DNA of 64,000 nucleotides from Actinophytocola glycyrrhizae. GTDB lineage: Bacteria; Actinomycetota; Actinomycetes; Mycobacteriales; Pseudonocardiaceae. The stretch is taken from contig NZ_JBHSIS010000024.1 of the NCBI RefSeq assembly GCF_042653545.1, forward strand, positions 124,001 through 188,000, in the 5' to 3' direction. The notes below the pieces were generated by a model. The model saw nothing but the letters and a program-made list of their open reading frames with translations. It was not told the origin of the DNA and ran no database searches. This document shows positions 17,723 to 26,196 of this stretch, one piece after another (position 1 is the stretch's first letter; each line of letters starts with the position of its first letter). A program made the translations under genes and the position numbers.

Positions 17723-17809
17723 GCCCCAAAATAACCGGTGGTTCACCACCGGCGACGACCGGTGACAGGAAACGGACACCGGTGTGGACAAATCGGCGGG
17801 CAGTGCCGG

Positions 17810-19060
17810 TCAGGGGATGACCGGCAGAGCCAGCTCGAAGATCGCGCCCGCGTCCTCCGCGTTGTATACCGACAGCGTCCCGCCGTGGGCGGTGGCCACC
17901 CAGCGGACGATCGAGAGCCCCAGCCCGGAGGACCCGCTCCCGGTCCGGAACCGGTCGAAGGCCTCGTCGGCGAAGTCGCCCTCCACACCAGGGCCGTTGT
18001 CGGCGACCGTCACCCGGCCACCGGCGACCGAGATGTGCACGATCGCGGGCTGGTTGGGCTGGCGGCCGTAGCGGATCGCGTTGTCGAGCAGGTTGCCGAT
18101 CGCGCGCTGGAGCAACGTGGGGTCGGCCATCACCTTGCACGGCGCCGCGGTCACCGTCACCTGCGCACCGCCGTGCGGGGTCTCGTCCACGACGCCGGTC
18201 ACCAGCTGGTCCAGCCACACCGGCTGCGCCGCCAGCCGTTCGACACCGGCGGCGAGCCGGGCCCGCACGAGGAGACCGTCGATGATGCTGCCCATCCGGG
18301 ACGCCAGGCGGACGGTCCTGGGCAGCAGGTCGCCGCGCTGGGTCGGGTTGCGCAGCGCGGTCTCCGCCAGCGCCCGCAGTGCCGCGACCGGGGTACGCAG
18401 GTCGTGCGCGGTCTCGGCGAGCAGCACCTCCTGTTGTTCCAGTGCCGCCACCGCGGGCCGGATCGCGCGGGTCGCGATCAGGTGGCCCGCCAGCGCGAGG
18501 CTGCCGATGAGCACGGCCGCCGCGACGACCACCCACACCACCAGCCGGTCGTGGTTCCTCAGGGTCGGCTCGGCGTTGCCGACCGCCACGACCGCGCCGA
18601 GGTAACCCGACTCGCCCCGGAACGGCTGGGCCCGCACGCGCACCGTCTGGCCCTCCAGGCCGGTCCGGTAGCCGAAGACCTCCCGGCCCGACGAGGTGGC
18701 CCGCACCGCGAGGTCCCGGAGGACCGCCGGGTCCATCCGCACGCACTCGCGTTCGCTGAGGTGGTCGTCGAACCCGCTGCCGGTGTCGCCGGGCAGGACC
18801 GCGAACTGCGGGCACTTCTGGTTGATCTCGTCGGTGGGGATGAGGCTGGTGACCACGGCCTCGCCGTCACGGTCGATGAGCCGCACGACGGTCGAGGTGA
18901 CCTTGGCCAGCTCCAGGTCCAGCTGTTTCTCGCCGCTGTCGGCGTCAGTGTCGATGATCAGCCACGCGAACACGATCAGGCCGATCGCGTTCATGACCGT
19001 GAACACCGCGGTCAGCACCCACCTCAGGCGCCGGAGCCGGTCGGCGGAGGATCGGTTCAC
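17810..19060 (-). CDS. Sensor histidine kinase
   Basis: The product is 416 residues from GTG 19060. Two membrane helices (about 10-35 and 165-185) flank an extracytoplasmic sensor of about 130 residues with two Cys. The HisKA box is AETAHDLRTP (His near 220). The ATPase has the N box NLLDNAIRYG, G1 DNGPGV and G2 GLGLSIV. The start overlaps the stop of the response regulator (GTGA), so the pair is one operon and almost certainly one phosphorelay. Its proximity to the ESX genes suggests envelope or secretion control, but no target is known. Confidence 0.93.
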   Translation of the reverse strand: MNRSSADRLRRLRWVLTAVFTVMNAIGLIVFAWLIIDTDADSGEKQLDLELAKVTSTVVRLIDRDGEAVVTSLIPTDEINQKCPQFAVLPGDTGSGFDDHLSERECVRMDPAVLRDLAVRATSSGREVFGYRTGLEGQTVRVRAQPFRGESGYLGAVVAVGNAEPTLRNHDRLVVWVVVAAAVLIGSLALAGHLIATRAIRPAVAALEQQEVLLAETAHDLRTPVAALRALAETALRNPTQRGDLLPRTVRLASRMGSIIDGLLVRARLAAGVERLAAQPVWLDQLVTGVVDETPHGGAQVTVTAAPCKVMADPTLLQRAIGNLLDNAIRYGRQPNQPAIVHISVAGGRVTVADNGPGVEGDFADEAFDRFRTGSGSSGLGLSIVRWVATAHGGTLSVYNAEDAGAIFELALPVIP

Positions 19061-19728
19061 GACACGTGACCGTAGGCCCCGAGCCGGTACCCCAGACCGC
19101 GGACCGTGTGGATCAGCTCCGGCTGCCCCAGTTTCCTGCGCAGCCGCTTCACCACCACGTCCACCACGTTGGACATCGGGTCGGCCGAGGAGTCCCAGCA
19201 GTGCTCGATGATGTCGGTGCGGGAGACCACCTGCTCCGGGCGGATCGCGAGGAACTCCAGCACCGCGAACTCCTTGTCGGACAACGTGAGCAGCACCCCG
19301 GCGCGGCGCACCGCGCGGCGCGCGCAGTCGACCTCCAGGTCCGCGTGCCGCAGCACGGCCGGGCGTCCGTCGGCGCGGCGGCACAGCGTGCGCACCCGCG
19401 CGGCCATCTCCGCGACGGAGAACGGCTTCACCAGGTAGTCGTCACCGCCCGCGGCGAACCCCGCCACCCGGTCGGCGACGGCGTCGCGGGCGGTCAGGAA
19501 CAGCACCGGCACGTTCCAGCCCGCCTGCCTGCGGTGCTGCACGTAGTCGAGGGCGTCACCGTCCGGGAGCATCCGGTCGAACACGACGCAGGCGAACGGG
19601 CCCTGCCGCAGGCAGGCGTCCGCGGTCGCCAGGTCGCGGGCCTCGACCACCTCGAGACCGGCCGCCCCCAGCTCCACCGCGACGGAGAACCGCAGGTCCT
19701 CGTCGTCCTCGACCACCATCACGCGCAT
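19057..19728 (-). CDS. OmpR-family response regulator
   Basis: The 223-residue protein has a receiver domain (VVEDDED, phospho-acceptor Asp in VVFDRMLPDG near 52, Lys in DDYLVKPFS) and an OmpR winged helix ending in IHTVRGLGYRLG. ATG 19728 is used; a TAGGTT box 8 nt upstream suggests a very short or absent leader. It is unusually similar to the orphan regulator at 23653-24306, including the DRMLPxGDALxYV and KRLRRKL-type segments. This indicates a local duplication around the eccE cluster. Confidence 0.93.
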   Translation of the reverse strand: MRVMVVEDDEDLRFSVAVELGAAGLEVVEARDLATADACLRQGPFACVVFDRMLPDGDALDYVQHRRQAGWNVPVLFLTARDAVADRVAGFAAGGDDYLVKPFSVAEMAARVRTLCRRADGRPAVLRHADLEVDCARRAVRRAGVLLTLSDKEFAVLEFLAIRPEQVVSRTDIIEHCWDSSADPMSNVVDVVVKRLRRKLGQPELIHTVRGLGYRLGAYGHVS

Positions 19729-19856
19729 GTCATCGAAACCTAATGTGCGCTGGTTGATCGTGGTCCACGACGGAACCGTAGCCCGCGACGGAGGTCCGGC
19801 ACCGGCACTGGCCGGAACCGGACGCGGGTGAACCACGGGGCACGTGGTCACCATCC

Positions 19857-19876
19857 GCGCGGGACCGGTCCCGCGC
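19857..19876. promoter_or_regulatory. Perfect 20-bp palindrome, candidate operator
   Basis: GCGCGGGACC is followed directly by its reverse complement GGTCCCGCGC. It lies in the 187-nt divergent gap between the response regulator (start 19728) and eccE (start 19916), 40 nt before the eccE start and just upstream of the AGGAGG. The position suits repression or activation of eccE. The binding protein is unknown. Confidence 0.4.
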
Positions 19877-19915
19877 AGTCGTTCATACCGTTTTCGCGCC
19901 AGGAGGAGGTGACCG

Positions 19916-21265
19916 GTGGACACTCGACACGACACGGGTACAGCCGCCACGGCCGGCGGCCGGGCCCAGGCACCGCCCGCGGCGGCGGCAGCACCGGCCA
20001 GGGCGACGGCGCCGCGACGGTTCGCGGACCCGGGGGCGGTGGCGGCACCCGCCGCCCGGCCGATGCCGAGGTTGCTGTCCGAGGCCGATCTGCGCACGAG
20101 GCCGCTGCTGCTGGCCCCGCCGGTGCGGCCGGCCCCACGGCCAGCGGCGCCACAGCCGGGCCCGCCGCGGAAGGAGACGTGGTCGCGGCACGTGCGTGCG
20201 TACGTGCGCCGCCTGTCGCCGGTGCAGGTGATCTGCTGGCAGATCGCCGCGATCGCGGTCGTGCTGACCGTGCGGCAGCCGTGGCCGGTGCTGGCCGGCA
20301 CGTCGGCGGCGGCCGCGGTGCTGCTCGCGCTGACGGGCGTGCGGATCGGCGGGCGCTGGTTGTACGAGCTGGCCGGGCTCGCCGCGGCGTTCGCGCTCCG
20401 CGCCCGCAGGCAGGACCTGCCGGGGAACGGCGGGACGCCGGGCATGACGCTGGCGCTGCTGGGGACGCTGTTGCCGGGCTCGACCATCCGGACGCTGGAA
20501 ACCAGCCAGGGTGCGGCCATGGCGATCAGCCACCAGGGCGGGCTGACCACGCAGCTCAGGCCGCGCACCGTCAGCCCGGAGATCGTCGACGCGCTGCCCA
20601 TGCCCGCCGCGCTGCTGCCCACGGTGTCGGACAGTTCCGTCGGCCGATCGGGCAGGCACCACACCTTCGGCGTGCAGCTCGTGCTCCACGTCGGCGTGCG
20701 GCCGGAGCAGCCACGCAGGCTGCTGGTCGCCGTGCACGCCGCCCGCACGGTCGACACCCCGGCCGACGCCGAGCTGACGCTCGCGGTGCGCAACGCCATG
20801 CGCCGGGTGCGCAGGGCGCTCGATCGCGCCGGGGTGCGGACCGAGCCACTCGCCGAGGAGCCCGCGCTGTCCGCGATCGGGGGACTCGCGCACGTCACCG
20901 GCGGCCGCAACGAGGTGCGTGAGGACTGGCGGTTCTGGCGCACCGGCCCGGTCAGCCAGTCCGTTTTCGTGCTCACCGGGTGGGACACGCTCACCGACAC
21001 CCAGGCGCGGCGGGTCGTCAGCGGGCTGCTCGCGGGCATCCCGGGCGTCGCGGCCACCGTGACCCTCGCCGCCCGCGCGCAGCGCCGGGGCGATCCGCGC
21101 GCGGGCGCCACCCTCCGCCTCGCCGCCACCACCGAGGCCGCCGTCGAGGCGGCCGCCAGGACCATCACCGACCGTTTCGCGCCTTCGGGGATTCGCCTCG
21201 CCCGGCTCGACGGCGCCCATGTCCACGGCGTCGCCGCATCGCTTCCGATCGGAGTGTTTCCATGA
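19916..21265 (+). CDS. eccE: EccE-like ESX membrane component
   Basis: The 449-residue product starts with about 95 Pro/Ala-rich residues, then has two adjacent membrane helices (about 100-120 and 123-145), then a soluble alpha/beta domain of about 300 residues, the EccE layout. Mycobacterial EccE is about 460 residues and forms the periphery of the ESX membrane complex. The GTG start has a textbook AGGAGGTGA 6 nt upstream. The stop overlaps the LuxR-type gene (ATGA). The long Pro/Ala-rich N-terminus is more extensive than in mycobacterial EccE. Confidence 0.85.
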   Translation: MDTRHDTGTAATAGGRAQAPPAAAAAPARATAPRRFADPGAVAAPAARPMPRLLSEADLRTRPLLLAPPVRPAPRPAAPQPGPPRKETWSRHVRAYVRRLSPVQVICWQIAAIAVVLTVRQPWPVLAGTSAAAAVLLALTGVRIGGRWLYELAGLAAAFALRARRQDLPGNGGTPGMTLALLGTLLPGSTIRTLETSQGAAMAISHQGGLTTQLRPRTVSPEIVDALPMPAALLPTVSDSSVGRSGRHHTFGVQLVLHVGVRPEQPRRLLVAVHAARTVDTPADAELTLAVRNAMRRVRRALDRAGVRTEPLAEEPALSAIGGLAHVTGGRNEVREDWRFWRTGPVSQSVFVLTGWDTLTDTQARRVVSGLLAGIPGVAATVTLAARAQRRGDPRAGATLRLAATTEAAVEAAARTITDRFAPSGIRLARLDGAHVHGVAASLPIGVFP

Positions 21266-21981
21266 CCGTCCTCGCTGAAAACCCAGTCACCGTCCTGCGT
21301 CCGGCCACGACGTCGGTACACGCGGTCCGCTGCCCGTCCAGTGCGGGGGTCACGGCACTGCTCGCGTCGGCGAAGCAGGAGGTGCTCGTGATGAGCACCC
21401 AGTCGGTCCCGGACCGCGACCCGATCGGCGGGGTGCGCCGCGTCGACCACGAGAACCTGCGGCGCGGCGTGCGCTACCGCATGATCGTGCCGGACACCGC
21501 GCGGACCGCGCCGGTGCTCGCGGCCCGGCTCGGCACGCTCGCGCTGGCCGGCGCCGCCATCAGGACCGTTCCCGAGGTGCCCACCGACGCGCTCGTGATC
21601 GACGGCTCGCTCACCGGCGGCAAGGTGGTGCTGCCGGAGGACCGCACCGCGGGCGGCCGTTCGCTCGGCACCGCCGTGTTCGGGCTGTCGAGCGTGGTGA
21701 CCACGACGCGGCAGCTGTTCGAGCGGGTGTGGCTGTCGGCGGTGCCGATGACCGCGTCGGACCTGCCGGACGCGGCCGAGCTGGCCGGGCGGGAGAAGGA
21801 GCTGCTGTCGCTGCTGTTCTCGGGCAGCACCGACGAGTCCGCGGCCGCGCGGCTCGGGGTGTCGGTGCGGACCGTGCGGCGCATGGTCGCCGACATCATG
21901 AACCGGCTCGGTGCCCGCAGCCGCTTCCAGGCCGGTGCCAAGGCCGCCGACCGGGGCTGGCTGATGGAGCGGGCGGGCTGA
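21262..21981 (+). CDS. LuxR-type HTH regulator in the ESX cluster
   Basis: The 239-residue protein has a C-terminal LuxR-like helix-turn-helix (about 172-230; EKELLSLLFSGSTDESAAARLGVSVRTVRRMVADIMNRLGA). It follows an N-terminal region that resembles the TrmB/phospholipase-D-like sensor part of actinobacterial regulators (EVLVMS, YRMIVPD). No receiver domain. ATG 21262 overlaps the eccE stop, and its TGA overlaps the next ATG by one base, so all three genes are coupled. It may regulate the ESX cluster; target unknown. Confidence 0.85.
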   Translation: MTVLAENPVTVLRPATTSVHAVRCPSSAGVTALLASAKQEVLVMSTQSVPDRDPIGGVRRVDHENLRRGVRYRMIVPDTARTAPVLAARLGTLALAGAAIRTVPEVPTDALVIDGSLTGGKVVLPEDRTAGGRSLGTAVFGLSSVVTTTRQLFERVWLSAVPMTASDLPDAAELAGREKELLSLLFSGSTDESAAARLGVSVRTVRRMVADIMNRLGARSRFQAGAKAADRGWLMERAG

Positions 21982-23627
21982 TGACGATCATGGCTGCCAG
22001 GACCCTGCTCGTGGCGCCCGGCCGCCACGGCGCCTACCCGACCATCGGCGACGCGCTGGGCAACGCGCCGGACGGCGGTGTCGTCGCGATCGCCGAGGGC
22101 ACCTACCCCGAGACCTTCGAGCTGGCCGGGCGGCGCCTGACGCTCCGCGCGCACGAGGGCGGCGAGGTGGTCCTCGACGGCACCGGCGGCGACTGGCCCG
22201 TGCTGGCGGTGCGCGGCGGCTCCCTCGCACTGCACGGGCTCACGATCAGGGCGGGCGCCGCGGCCGTGCAGGCCGAGGACGTGGAGCTGACCGTCGAACG
22301 CTGCGCGTTGTCCACCGAGGCCGGGCCCGCGCTCGTGGTGCGCGGGTGCGGGCGGTTCACCGTCAACCGGTGCACCGTCGACGGCGCCGACCAGGGCATC
22401 GTCGTGGAGAGTTCGTCCGGCCGGATCGACGAGACCACGGTCGCGAACATCGCGGGTGACGGGATCGTGCTCGGGCTGGGCGCCGACCCGGAGCTGCGGA
22501 ACTGCGTGGTGTCCGACTGCGGGCAGCGCGGCGTGTACGTGTACCGGTACGCGCGACCCGTGATCGAGTCGTGCGAGGTTTCCCGCACCGCCCACGACGG
22601 CATCTCGGTGGCGCAGCAGAGCAGGCCGGAACTCCGCCGGTGCAAGGTCCACGACGTCGGCGGCGTCGGCATCGCGTTCGCGGCCGGCTGCGCGGGCGCC
22701 GTCGACTCGTGCCAGGTCGACAACTCGGCCGCCCCGGGGATCCTCGTCGCCGACGGCGCGACGCCGACCGTGACCGAACCGGCCAGGCGCGCGGTGTCCA
22801 GCGGCGACAGTGGTCTCGACGACCTGCTCGGGGACCTCGACGCCATGGTCGGGCTGCCCGGGGTGAAGGCCGAGGTGCACGCGGTCGTCGACGAGATCCA
22901 GGTCAACGAGTGGCGGCGGCACGCAGGGCTGTCGGTCGGCACCGTGAGCCACCACCTGATCTTCGCGGGCGCGCCGGGCACCGGCAAGACGACCGTGGCA
23001 CGCACCTACGGTCAGCTGCTGAAGTCGCTCGGTGTGCTGTCGAAGGGCCAGTTCCGGGAGGTGTCGCGGCGCGACCTCGTCGGCCAGTACATCGGCCACA
23101 CCGCGGAGAAGACGTCGGTGGTGTTCGAGGAGTCGCTCGGCGGTGTGCTGTTCATCGACGAGGCGTACACGCTGTCCCGGCAGGCCGGGGCCGGCGGCGA
23201 CTTCGGGCAGGAGGCCATCGACACGCTCGTGAAGCTCATGGAGGACCACCGCGACGAGGTGGCCGTGATCGTCGCCGGGTACACCGCCGAGATGCGCGAG
23301 TTCCTCGACGCCAACCCCGGTCTCGCGTCCCGCTTCTCCAAGACCATCGAGTTCGAGAACTACTCGCCGGAGGACCTCGTGCAGATCGTCGGGCGCATGG
23401 TCGCCGCGGGCGACTACCGCCTCGACGACGCCGCCGCCCCGGTGCTGCGGGAGCACTTCGCGCGCATCGCGGCCGACCCGAACTTCGGCAACGCCCGCGA
23501 CGCGCGGCGGCTGTTCGAGGGGGTGCGGAAGGCGCAGTCGCAGCGGTTGCGGCTGCTCGGCCGGCGGCCGGAGACGGCCGAGCTGCGGGCGCTGACCGCG
23601 CGGGATGTCCTTGCGGTGACCGGATAA
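21981..23627 (+). CDS. Right-handed beta-helix fused to EccA/CbxX-type AAA+ ATPase
   Basis: The product is 548 residues. Residues about 8-270 form a parallel beta-helix: repeated short strands with conserved turns such as GDGIVLG, RGVYVYRY, HDGISVAQ, GVGIAFA. Residues about 290-548 are a CbxX/CfqX-type AAA+ domain with P-loop GAPGTGKTT (near 331), Walker B VLFIDEAYT (near 389) and sensor regions VIVAGYT and ASRFSKTIEF. This AAA+ family includes the C-terminal half of EccA, whose N-terminal half is normally TPR. Here a beta-helix replaces it. Cotranscribed with eccE, so I infer an EccA-like role. Confidence 0.88.
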   Translation: MTIMAARTLLVAPGRHGAYPTIGDALGNAPDGGVVAIAEGTYPETFELAGRRLTLRAHEGGEVVLDGTGGDWPVLAVRGGSLALHGLTIRAGAAAVQAEDVELTVERCALSTEAGPALVVRGCGRFTVNRCTVDGADQGIVVESSSGRIDETTVANIAGDGIVLGLGADPELRNCVVSDCGQRGVYVYRYARPVIESCEVSRTAHDGISVAQQSRPELRRCKVHDVGGVGIAFAAGCAGAVDSCQVDNSAAPGILVADGATPTVTEPARRAVSSGDSGLDDLLGDLDAMVGLPGVKAEVHAVVDEIQVNEWRRHAGLSVGTVSHHLIFAGAPGTGKTTVARTYGQLLKSLGVLSKGQFREVSRRDLVGQYIGHTAEKTSVVFEESLGGVLFIDEAYTLSRQAGAGGDFGQEAIDTLVKLMEDHRDEVAVIVAGYTAEMREFLDANPGLASRFSKTIEFENYSPEDLVQIVGRMVAAGDYRLDDAAAPVLREHFARIAADPNFGNARDARRLFEGVRKAQSQRLRLLGRRPETAELRALTARDVLAVTG

Positions 23628-23639
23628 CAGGGGCTCCGA

Positions 23640-23652
23640 TACTGTCGGTGGT
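23640..23652 (+). promoter_or_regulatory. -10 box for a leaderless response-regulator mRNA
   Basis: TACTGT (23640-23645) matches TANNNT and lies exactly 7 nt before the GTG start at 23653. Transcription would therefore begin at or next to the start codon. No Shine-Dalgarno sequence is present. Confidence 0.6.
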
Positions 23653-24306
23653 GTGCGGGTGCTGGTGGTCGAGGACGATGAGAACCTGCGGATCGCGGTC
23701 GCCGGGTCGCTGCGCGGGGCCGGGTTCGCCGTGGACGCGGTCGGCGACCTCCCCGCCGCGGACGAGGCGCTGTCGGTGAACTCCTACGACTGCGCGGTCC
23801 TCGACCGCATGCTGCCCTCCGGTGACGCCCTGTATTACGTGCGGGCCCGCCGTCCCGCCGTGCCCGTGCTGTTCCTGACCGCGCGGGACACCGTCGACGA
23901 CCGCATCGCCGGCCTGGAGCACGGCGACGACTACCTCGTGAAGCCGTTCGCGGTCGAGGAGCTGGCGGCGCGGGTGCGGCGGCTGTGCAGGCGGGTGGCG
24001 AGTGGTGGTGTGCCCACCGTGCTGCGCTGCGGTGACCTCGAGGTCGACAGTGGACGGCACGAGGTGCGGCGCGCCGGTGTGCTGCTCACGTTGACCCGCA
24101 AGGAGTTCGACGTGCTGCAACTCCTCGTCGCCCACCAGCGCGCCCCGGTCGGGCGCGCCGACCTGATCGGCCAGGTGTGGGACCCGTACGTCGACCCCGC
24201 CTCCAACGTGCTCGACGTGGTGATCACGCAGCTGCGCCGCAAGCTGCGGCACCCGCCCATGATCCACACCGTGCGAGGTGTCGGTTATCGCATCGAACCG
24301 GCCTGA
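23653..24306 (+). CDS. OmpR-family response regulator without adjacent kinase
   Basis: The 217-residue protein has an intact receiver domain (VVEDDEN, acceptor Asp in AVLDRMLPSG near 51, Lys in DDYLVKPFA) and a winged-helix domain ending IHTVRGVGYRIEP. No histidine kinase gene is nearby on the same strand; the next gene is a lipoprotein. It is a close paralogue of the 19057-19728 regulator and may be phosphorylated by the kinase at 17810-19060. The GTG start is leaderless by the upstream -10. Confidence 0.92.
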   Translation: MRVLVVEDDENLRIAVAGSLRGAGFAVDAVGDLPAADEALSVNSYDCAVLDRMLPSGDALYYVRARRPAVPVLFLTARDTVDDRIAGLEHGDDYLVKPFAVEELAARVRRLCRRVASGGVPTVLRCGDLEVDSGRHEVRRAGVLLTLTRKEFDVLQLLVAHQRAPVGRADLIGQVWDPYVDPASNVLDVVITQLRRKLRHPPMIHTVRGVGYRIEPA

Positions 24307-24351
24307 ACACGGTTAGCCTGGAAAACACATCGCACTCCCCGGGGGAACGAC

Positions 24352-24819
24352 ATGCGCCGCGTCCTGTTCGCCGTCCTCGGGCTCGCCGCCCTGCTGATCG
24401 CGGGCTGCAGCTCGGCGGTCCCCGGTGTGCCGGTGCCCGCGGCGTCCCCCGAGGACGACCGGCAGCTCGTGCGGGACTACTTCGACGAGCTGAACGCCGC
24501 CGCCGAGGAGGGCCCGTCGACCCAGCGGGACTTCCTGCGCCGCAGCCAGCACCCGGACTACGCGGACGGCATGTGCGAACTCGGCGGCCTCACGCTCACC
24601 ATCGACCCGGCCATGTCGACGTTGCGGGTGGACCCGGACTGGGTGCCGCCGGACGCGGGCCGCGACGCGGAACACCCGCGTGGGCTGGTGTACGTGCTCG
24701 GCGTGTCGGTGAGCATCCGCGACGACGACGGCGCGCTGCTCGGCGAGCAGATCGGGTCCCAGCGGGTGGTCGTGCTCGAGGGCAGGACGTACGGCTTCAC
24801 GCCGTGTCCCACAGGTTAG
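24352..24819 (+). CDS. Small secreted lipoprotein
   Basis: The 155-residue product has a lipoprotein signal peptide, lipobox LIAGC with acylated Cys19, and a mature NTF2-like-looking domain (DDRQLVRDYFDELNAAAEE at its start). Two Cys remain in the mature chain. The ATG follows GGGGGAACGAC; a TAGCCT box lies about 35 nt upstream. It follows the orphan response regulator by 45 nt and may be its target or partner. Specific function unknown. Confidence 0.8.
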   Translation: MRRVLFAVLGLAALLIAGCSSAVPGVPVPAASPEDDRQLVRDYFDELNAAAEEGPSTQRDFLRRSQHPDYADGMCELGGLTLTIDPAMSTLRVDPDWVPPDAGRDAEHPRGLVYVLGVSVSIRDDDGALLGEQIGSQRVVVLEGRTYGFTPCPTG

Positions 24820-24998
24820 TGACGCTACGCAGCGAATCTGTCGAGAGAACTGCGTTCCGCCATCCGCCCGGAGTAGCCGTCACTGGTTCGGAGCAGTCTG
24901 GATTCCACCGGTAGGGGGAAAACCGAACACGCACCCGCCAACATCTCAAGACCGCTGCCCCTGCCGTCGAAACAAGAGCACGTAGGGAGGTGAGCGCG

Positions 24999-25931
24999 AT
25001 GGCAGTACTGGACACCCAGCCCGAGCCGGTCCGGCGGGACGCCAGGTGGCGGGAACGCAGGATCAACGAGCCGACGGTACCGATCCAGCACCCGTCCCGG
25101 CGAGTCGAGCCGCGAGCGGACGCTCGTGCCGAGCCCCGTGGCGAGGCACCTGGCGACGTCCGCACCGACGTCCGCGCGGCTGCTGTCCGGGCCGAGTCCG
25201 AGGAGATGAGCCTGGTCGAACTGCACCAGTCCATCGCCTCCCTGCTGGCGTCGCGCGGCGAGTGGCGGCAGGCGTACGAGCACCTGCGGCACGCGCTGGA
25301 CCTCGCCACCGCGGAACGGCCGCCCCAGGTGCCGGAACAGTTCCGGCAGGAGGTGGCGCGGCTGCGCAGGGAACACGCGGAGGCCCGCGAGCAGAGCCTC
25401 CGCGACGCGCTCACCGCGAGCTACAACCGCCGCTACCTCGACCAGCGGCTGCTGGAGGTGGACGACCCGCGCGGCGAGTTCGCGGTCGCGCTCGTCGACC
25501 TGGACTACTTCAAGCGCGTCAACGACACGTTCGGCCACCTCGTCGGCGACCGGGTACTGCGGCAGGTCGTGGAGTTGCTGCAGGTAGGGCTGCCGGAGGG
25601 CGGGTTCTGCGCCCGGTACGGCGGCGAGGAGTTCGTGCTCATGCTGCCGGGTCTCGAAGCCGCGGCCGCGTGGGCGGTCGCGGAGGCGGCCAGGGCCAGG
25701 GTCGAGCAGTTCTCCTGGTCGTCGATCGTCCGCGGCCTGCGTGTGACCATTTCCATAGGTGTCGCCCACGAGTCCGGCGCCAGCGGCGTCACCACCCCCG
25801 AGCAACAACTCCGGCTCGCGGACGGGTTGCTGTACACGGCCAAGCAGTCCGGCCGCAACAGCGTCGCCTACCGGGTCGGAGGCCAGGTCCGCTTCTCCGG
25901 GGCGGCCGGGCTGAGAGGCCGGCGTGGCTAG
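24999..25931 (+). CDS. Cytoplasmic GGDEF diguanylate cyclase
   Basis: The product is 310 residues from ATG 24999, which lies 8 nt after AGGGAGG; a GTG at 24990 would overlap that site. The first 60 residues are disordered, then a TPR-like helical segment (about 70-135; EWRQAYEHLRHALDLA). The GGDEF domain (about 135-300) has DALTASYNRRYLD, VDLDYFKRVND and the active-site GGEEF. The RxxD inhibitory site five residues before the active site is absent (LPEGGFCARYGGEEF). No membrane segment. It should make c-di-GMP, the ligand of the RsiG protein encoded at 49143. Confidence 0.92.
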   Translation: MAVLDTQPEPVRRDARWRERRINEPTVPIQHPSRRVEPRADARAEPRGEAPGDVRTDVRAAAVRAESEEMSLVELHQSIASLLASRGEWRQAYEHLRHALDLATAERPPQVPEQFRQEVARLRREHAEAREQSLRDALTASYNRRYLDQRLLEVDDPRGEFAVALVDLDYFKRVNDTFGHLVGDRVLRQVVELLQVGLPEGGFCARYGGEEFVLMLPGLEAAAAWAVAEAARARVEQFSWSSIVRGLRVTISIGVAHESGASGVTTPEQQLRLADGLLYTAKQSGRNSVAYRVGGQVRFSGAAGLRGRRG

Positions 25932-26196
25932 TTGTGGTCACCCTTGACCGCCCCCTTGCGTCGGTTCGATAACATTTGATGCCGAGAAGGCTATACCCCG
26001 ATCGGGCTATACGGCTGAGGCCACTTGCCCACTGGTAGTGAGCAAAATTCAGTTGATAGTCGTCAGAAGTGGCATCCGTCCGTACTATCGGGCGCGGCTA
26101 GGGCACCGTGGGTTCGCAACCAAGTTGCAGTCCACAACGTCTTGATAAAGAAAGCGCCACGACGCGTGGCCCGTACACGAGGTGAGAGGAGTCCGG
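25932..26196 (+). promoter_or_regulatory. AT-richer leader upstream of the LCP gene with GGCTATAC repeats
   Basis: This 265-nt gap is visibly richer in A/T than its surroundings. GGCTATAC occurs twice, 16 nt apart (25989-25996 and 26005-26012), suggesting tandem -10-like boxes or a direct-repeat binding site. No convincing -35 partner was found, and a 35-codon open frame inside has no ribosome site. Confidence 0.3.

Noticed and set aside
26038..26145. 35-codon GTG open frame upstream of the LCP gene
   Set aside because: No ribosome site, no -10 at leaderless spacing, and atypical codon use. More likely AT-richer leader DNA.
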